Source: Pterois miles
Taxonomy: Eukaryota > Chordata > Actinopteri > Perciformes > Scorpaenidae
Assembly (NCBI GenBank): GCA_947000775.1
Contig: CAMQGK010000559.1
Coordinates: 744,001-808,000, forward strand
Direction: 5' to 3'
Length of the DNA: 64,000 nt
In this document: positions 60,265 to 64,000 of the stretch, one piece after another
How positions within the stretch are numbered: the stretch's first letter is position 1
Layout of the letters: every line of letters starts with the position of its first letter
Position numbers and translations under genes: made by a program
Notes under the pieces: model-generated
Told to the model about the DNA's origin: nothing
The model's input: only the letters and a program-made list of their open reading frames with translations
The model's database searches: none

Positions 60265-61895
60265 GATTTCCCATCAGAGTTGTGCGAAGCAGACATCAGA
60301 GAAAGAGACCAGAGCCAAAGTCATCTGTCTCACATTCATATGAAGAGTGCCATTGTTTGAGCAGACTTTCTTCTTCCTTCACGTTCATCATCCATCGACA
60401 GATTCATCTAATTCTGAGCAAAAACAAATGTGAGGTCTCTGGGACTCAACAGGTTTAGCTGGTGCTACTTGAAAGCATGAAATGATTTTAAGGACAAACG
60501 TCAAAAACTGAGAACAAATGAAAATAACCAGAAGGGCTGTCATCGCTGTTCGTTGGCCATCTTTGTTGTGCACCTTTTTAAAAACCCATCTCTATCTCTC
60601 ACCTGGTGGTAGGTTTGTTGTTGCTGATCGCCACTCAGTGGATTATTTTTGAGGTTGTTGTCATCTTTGCTTGTTGCATGTTTTTAAGCCATGATGAGGC
60701 AAGCATATTTGAATATCATTTCCCTATTGTATTGTATATAACCCTTTCTTAGTATACACACAGTCTTACAGTAATGCACAGTATGCATGGTAAATACTTA
60801 TAACTCTTCATCTAACAGCCCACAGTTCCTTCTTGTTCTATTCACCTCTGCAATATTTCAGATTGATCTGAAAAATTACGAAAATGACCTTTGTCTTGTC
60901 TTGTAGATGGATTTTTGGTAAACAGTGTCAAGCTCACTGACGCACACACATTACATTTCCGATGATTACTTTATAATAAATATCACTCTATGTTCAGACA
61001 GTTAAATGCTTTTAATGTGAAGCTGCAGCAATAGGAAATGTTCGCTTTGCAATAGCAGTAACTTAGCTTTTTTTTCCCCAGAAAATCCATAGTACTGCAA
61101 ATATAGGCTAGAAATATTGCAGTCCTTTCATCAGTGGGCCATAGGCCCAGTTTCCATTGTGTTACCTCATTCACTGATATATAGTGATTTTTTAAATAAT
61201 GACAATCAATATTATTTAGCTACTTTATAGAATCAGTTGTGTGTATTTTCTGCTATATGTTCATATTTTTAAGGCTTTTGTTTGTTAAATCTCAGACAAT
61301 AATTTTTGCCCTATTTCTCTTTAGTATGTATCAAGTCCAACTAATTACCATAGAGGAATAAATGATCTGTCTTCAGTCTTTCAGTGAAAGTAAATGCTCA
61401 ACCATATATTTCCATACTTTTATTGCGACGAAAATTGTCAGATTAGATCCTACTTTATGTAACTAAATTCATGCAATTTATTTCTCAAATGTTAATGTGC
61501 CATTCAGTTTTTGAGGGGGGTGTTAGAGACAAAAACATGGCAGGGATAAATTAATAATTAGCATTGTACTTAATAGGAAACATAAACAATATTATTGTGA
61601 CAAATGATATTTACTTTGTGGCTTTAAATGTCATTTTGCTCTGATTTTAGCAGCTTAGCTGAATCTATATCAAAATCAATCTTCCTCATTAACCAACTTT
61701 TGGTTTTATGAGAAGCTTTGCGCTACCTACCGTCACTGTCACTGTTGTGCATGTAATATAATGGTGTGTTGGACGTACTATGTTGCATGTATGTTTACTA
61801 GATCTTTTATATCTTTTGGATTGACTTTTGGATAAATTTACTACAATCCATATGATCATTCAACTGTGGTGACAAATAAAATCTCATTTTTTTTC
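60265..61895 (+). other. stat6: stat6 3' UTR (inferred)
   Basis: Follows the stop codon TAG at 60262-60264. AT-rich and repeat-poor. Candidate poly(A) signals AATAAA lie near 60976, 61364 and at 61875-61880, the last in GACAAATAAAATCTC followed by a T-rich stretch, which fits a distal cleavage site. Usage of the sites cannot be decided from sequence. Confidence 0.5.
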
Positions 61896-64000
61896 AAAAT
61901 ATCAAAAATATTGTTGTGAATTTTATTTACAAGAAATTAGCTCTCTGCCATAAGCCAACCACTGCACATAGAAAATATCTCCTACAAGCAGTTGCAGACT
62001 GAATCACTGAAATAACCTCATCTGACTGGCAAATGTTTATGTAAATGGTCGCAGGGTTTAGGTCTCAGAAGTGTCATGAATATGTCATATTTGTTGTATC
62101 CATCTAATATTTGCTTTATGGTAGATGCAATTGTAGGTGGAGCTATCCATTTAAACCCCATATTTCCCTACAGGCACACTAAAAGAAAACAGACAAAGAA
62201 ATGATTGGAAACATAAGAATTTTCTGATTTTTTTGACATATAAAAATAATAAATCAGTGGTATTGTGATCCGGAAGGTATGCCTGCTACCAAAAAGGCTG
62301 TCCATTGAATGAAAGCATATTGGTATATAACATAATCGGCATCACTTCCATAATCCATCAGCCAAAGAGGAGACATTGCATAACTAGCATATTATATTTC
62401 CTATCCATCCAGTTTCAACAATCATGAAATGTTTTTTTTTTTTTTTTTTTAAAAAAAGAAAACTTTACACTGTACATCACAAAGCTTTTCCATTAGAACA
62501 CAAAGTCCAATTTCAACATGTCACTAAAATGTAAATCTACTCAACCACTGCCAGGGAAATCACACTGAAAAAAAAGAAGTTATGTAGAGGAAGCAGAGAG
62601 AGAATCAGCTTACACGTCTGGTTCAATAACTGCTCTGGTGAAACGTTATCTCAGAGCCCCGTCCCCTTCCCTCCATCCCAGCAGCGTTAGATGTCCCCTC
62701 ATTGGAGCAGAACAAGATGGCTGCCTCGTAAACAAAGGGAGGAGGTAGGGTAAATATAGGCGGGATGGAGGACAGAGGGGACACCAGGCCAATGGAAAAC
62801 TTAAAAGTTCATTCTCGCTTGTGTAGATTGTATGAAAATGTACATTTAGCACCCTGTACAAAACACACTAAAGATTTCAGTCGCCTCGCGGTGACCTTCT
62901 CTCTTCTCCCAAATGTCAGAGAGGGCCTTGTCCAATAAAACTATCTCACTCCCAAAGAGCCACCCAGCTCAGCGTAAAGAAAAGAGAAGGCACCAGGTGT
63001 TTGCCAACACCAGCAACAAGCCACCACACCTCATGCACTCTTTCATCTCTAACCTCGAGTTGGTGTAACAGAGACCCTTCAGTCGTGTCAAACAACACAA
63101 TTCAACTGGAAAACGCTGGTTCCTCATGACAGCTCGTCAGGTTTGCTTTCTTTGTTTTTCCATGGCAGACACGCAAAAAGTAAAAGCAAACCAACTATCA
63201 CACACCTGTACATGAATCTGTGATAAGCGCTGCTCTAAAAAGCAAAGCTCATGTCAGAGAAGTAAATGTAACCCAACACAAATACTGTAGAAGTTGTCTT
63301 AATGTGGTACAGATTTTACCACTTATTTCAAGTATTTGTCATTGTAACTTCATTGAGCTCAGAAAAGACCAGATGGTTTTGTGTTTTGTGTTTATTTTGA
63401 TATAAATATGAGTGCGTGTGTGCTTCGCTAGATGCGACACTCTAAACTGAATGAATTTGGCTTTAAGACTTGACTCATAAATTATTTTCATCTGATATAA
63501 AAAGGGGATCACTCTAAACATGTTGAATTTTTGCTGGTGGAAAAGGCCACATCTTTCCCTAAAATATGCTTGTATGATTAAAAAATAATAATCATGATAC
63601 AGTCAAAGTATTGTGGCAATGAAAAGAGAAAAATTAAAAAAAAAAAAGATCAGTTAGAACACACGCATACACATGCACAGAGACATGCATGCACACCCAC
63701 TCTCTGTCTCACACACACACACACATACAACTGAAAAAAATTAAGCCAAATAAATACTGGTAAAGTACAATACGTACATGTAATTTACCCAAAGTTCATA
63801 ATAAACAAAACGAAGGGCGAGATCACACTGGATCAAAATGGAAAAGCATGCAGAAGTCCACTGCTCTACTGTAGCTTCACTCCTAGCAAGACTACGAAAT
63901 AGGGAGAAAAACAGAAAGAGAGAGAGAGAAAGTGAAAGAAAAGATAGCGAGAGAGGCCCCTGTCCTGAGCAGTTATAGCCACCTGGTCAGCCAGGAGCGA
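61896..64000. other. Downstream flank, no gene recognised
   Basis: Holds an oligo-T/oligo-A junction (62431-62460), an (AC)n tract near 63711-63725 and a (GA)n tract near 63916-63936. No exon is visible on either strand. TTTATT at 61922-61927 is AATAAA on the minus strand, so this could be the 3' UTR of a converging gene. In mammals NAB2 converges on STAT6, but nothing here proves that. Confidence 0.4.

Overview
The window is vertebrate nuclear DNA, almost certainly from a spiny-rayed (percomorph-type) teleost fish. The evidence is intron-split genes with GT/AG boundaries, fish-type tRNA-derived SINEs, many small hAT-like elements with 8-bp target duplications, a chromodomain Ty3/gypsy element, an L2-type LINE tail and a Penelope-like element. 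There is no operon structure. Most open frames over 60 codons are chance or lie inside repeats. Family names rest on remembered family features, not on a search.

Layout. 1-13960 is a gene-free repeat block. Its core is a degenerate ~25-bp tandem repeat (T-run, then CGACATACTATACTATGAC), broken by a GC-normal island with an LTR-like end (2986-3827), SINE-type insertions, a nearly pure A/T stretch (9086-9815) and a hAT-like element (10671-12344). 13960-16080 holds LINE-like tails, a SINE and TA/TG microsatellites. 17828-23986 is a plus-strand 12-exon gene for a MAK/CILK1-type ciliary kinase (804 aa as I splice it). Its last exon contains nine 33-residue tandem units plus a diverged tenth that forms the C terminus. 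24774-25538 looks like a decayed HIPK-like kinase copy. 25781-30148 is a minus-strand Ty3/gypsy chromovirus-type element with a 5-bp target duplication and several deletions. 30155-43480 is mostly dispersed repeats and may be the first intron of the next gene. 43492-60264 is a plus-strand gene for a STAT6-type transcription factor: 19 coding exons, 759 aa, with reading phase kept across every junction. Its introns carry hAT-type elements, SINE copies and a minus-strand Penelope-like fragment with a GIY-YIG domain and a hammerhead-ribozyme-like motif. The 3' UTR runs to about 61.9 kb; 61.9-64 kb has no recognised gene.

The two intact genes are unrelated: a cilium-associated serine/threonine kinase and the signal transducer for IL-4/IL-13-type cytokines. 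The most notable points are the expanded kinase C terminus, the higher-order structure of the 25-bp array, the candidate hammerhead motif, and two SINE copies whose sequence looks homopolymer-smeared, which I read as an assembly artefact.
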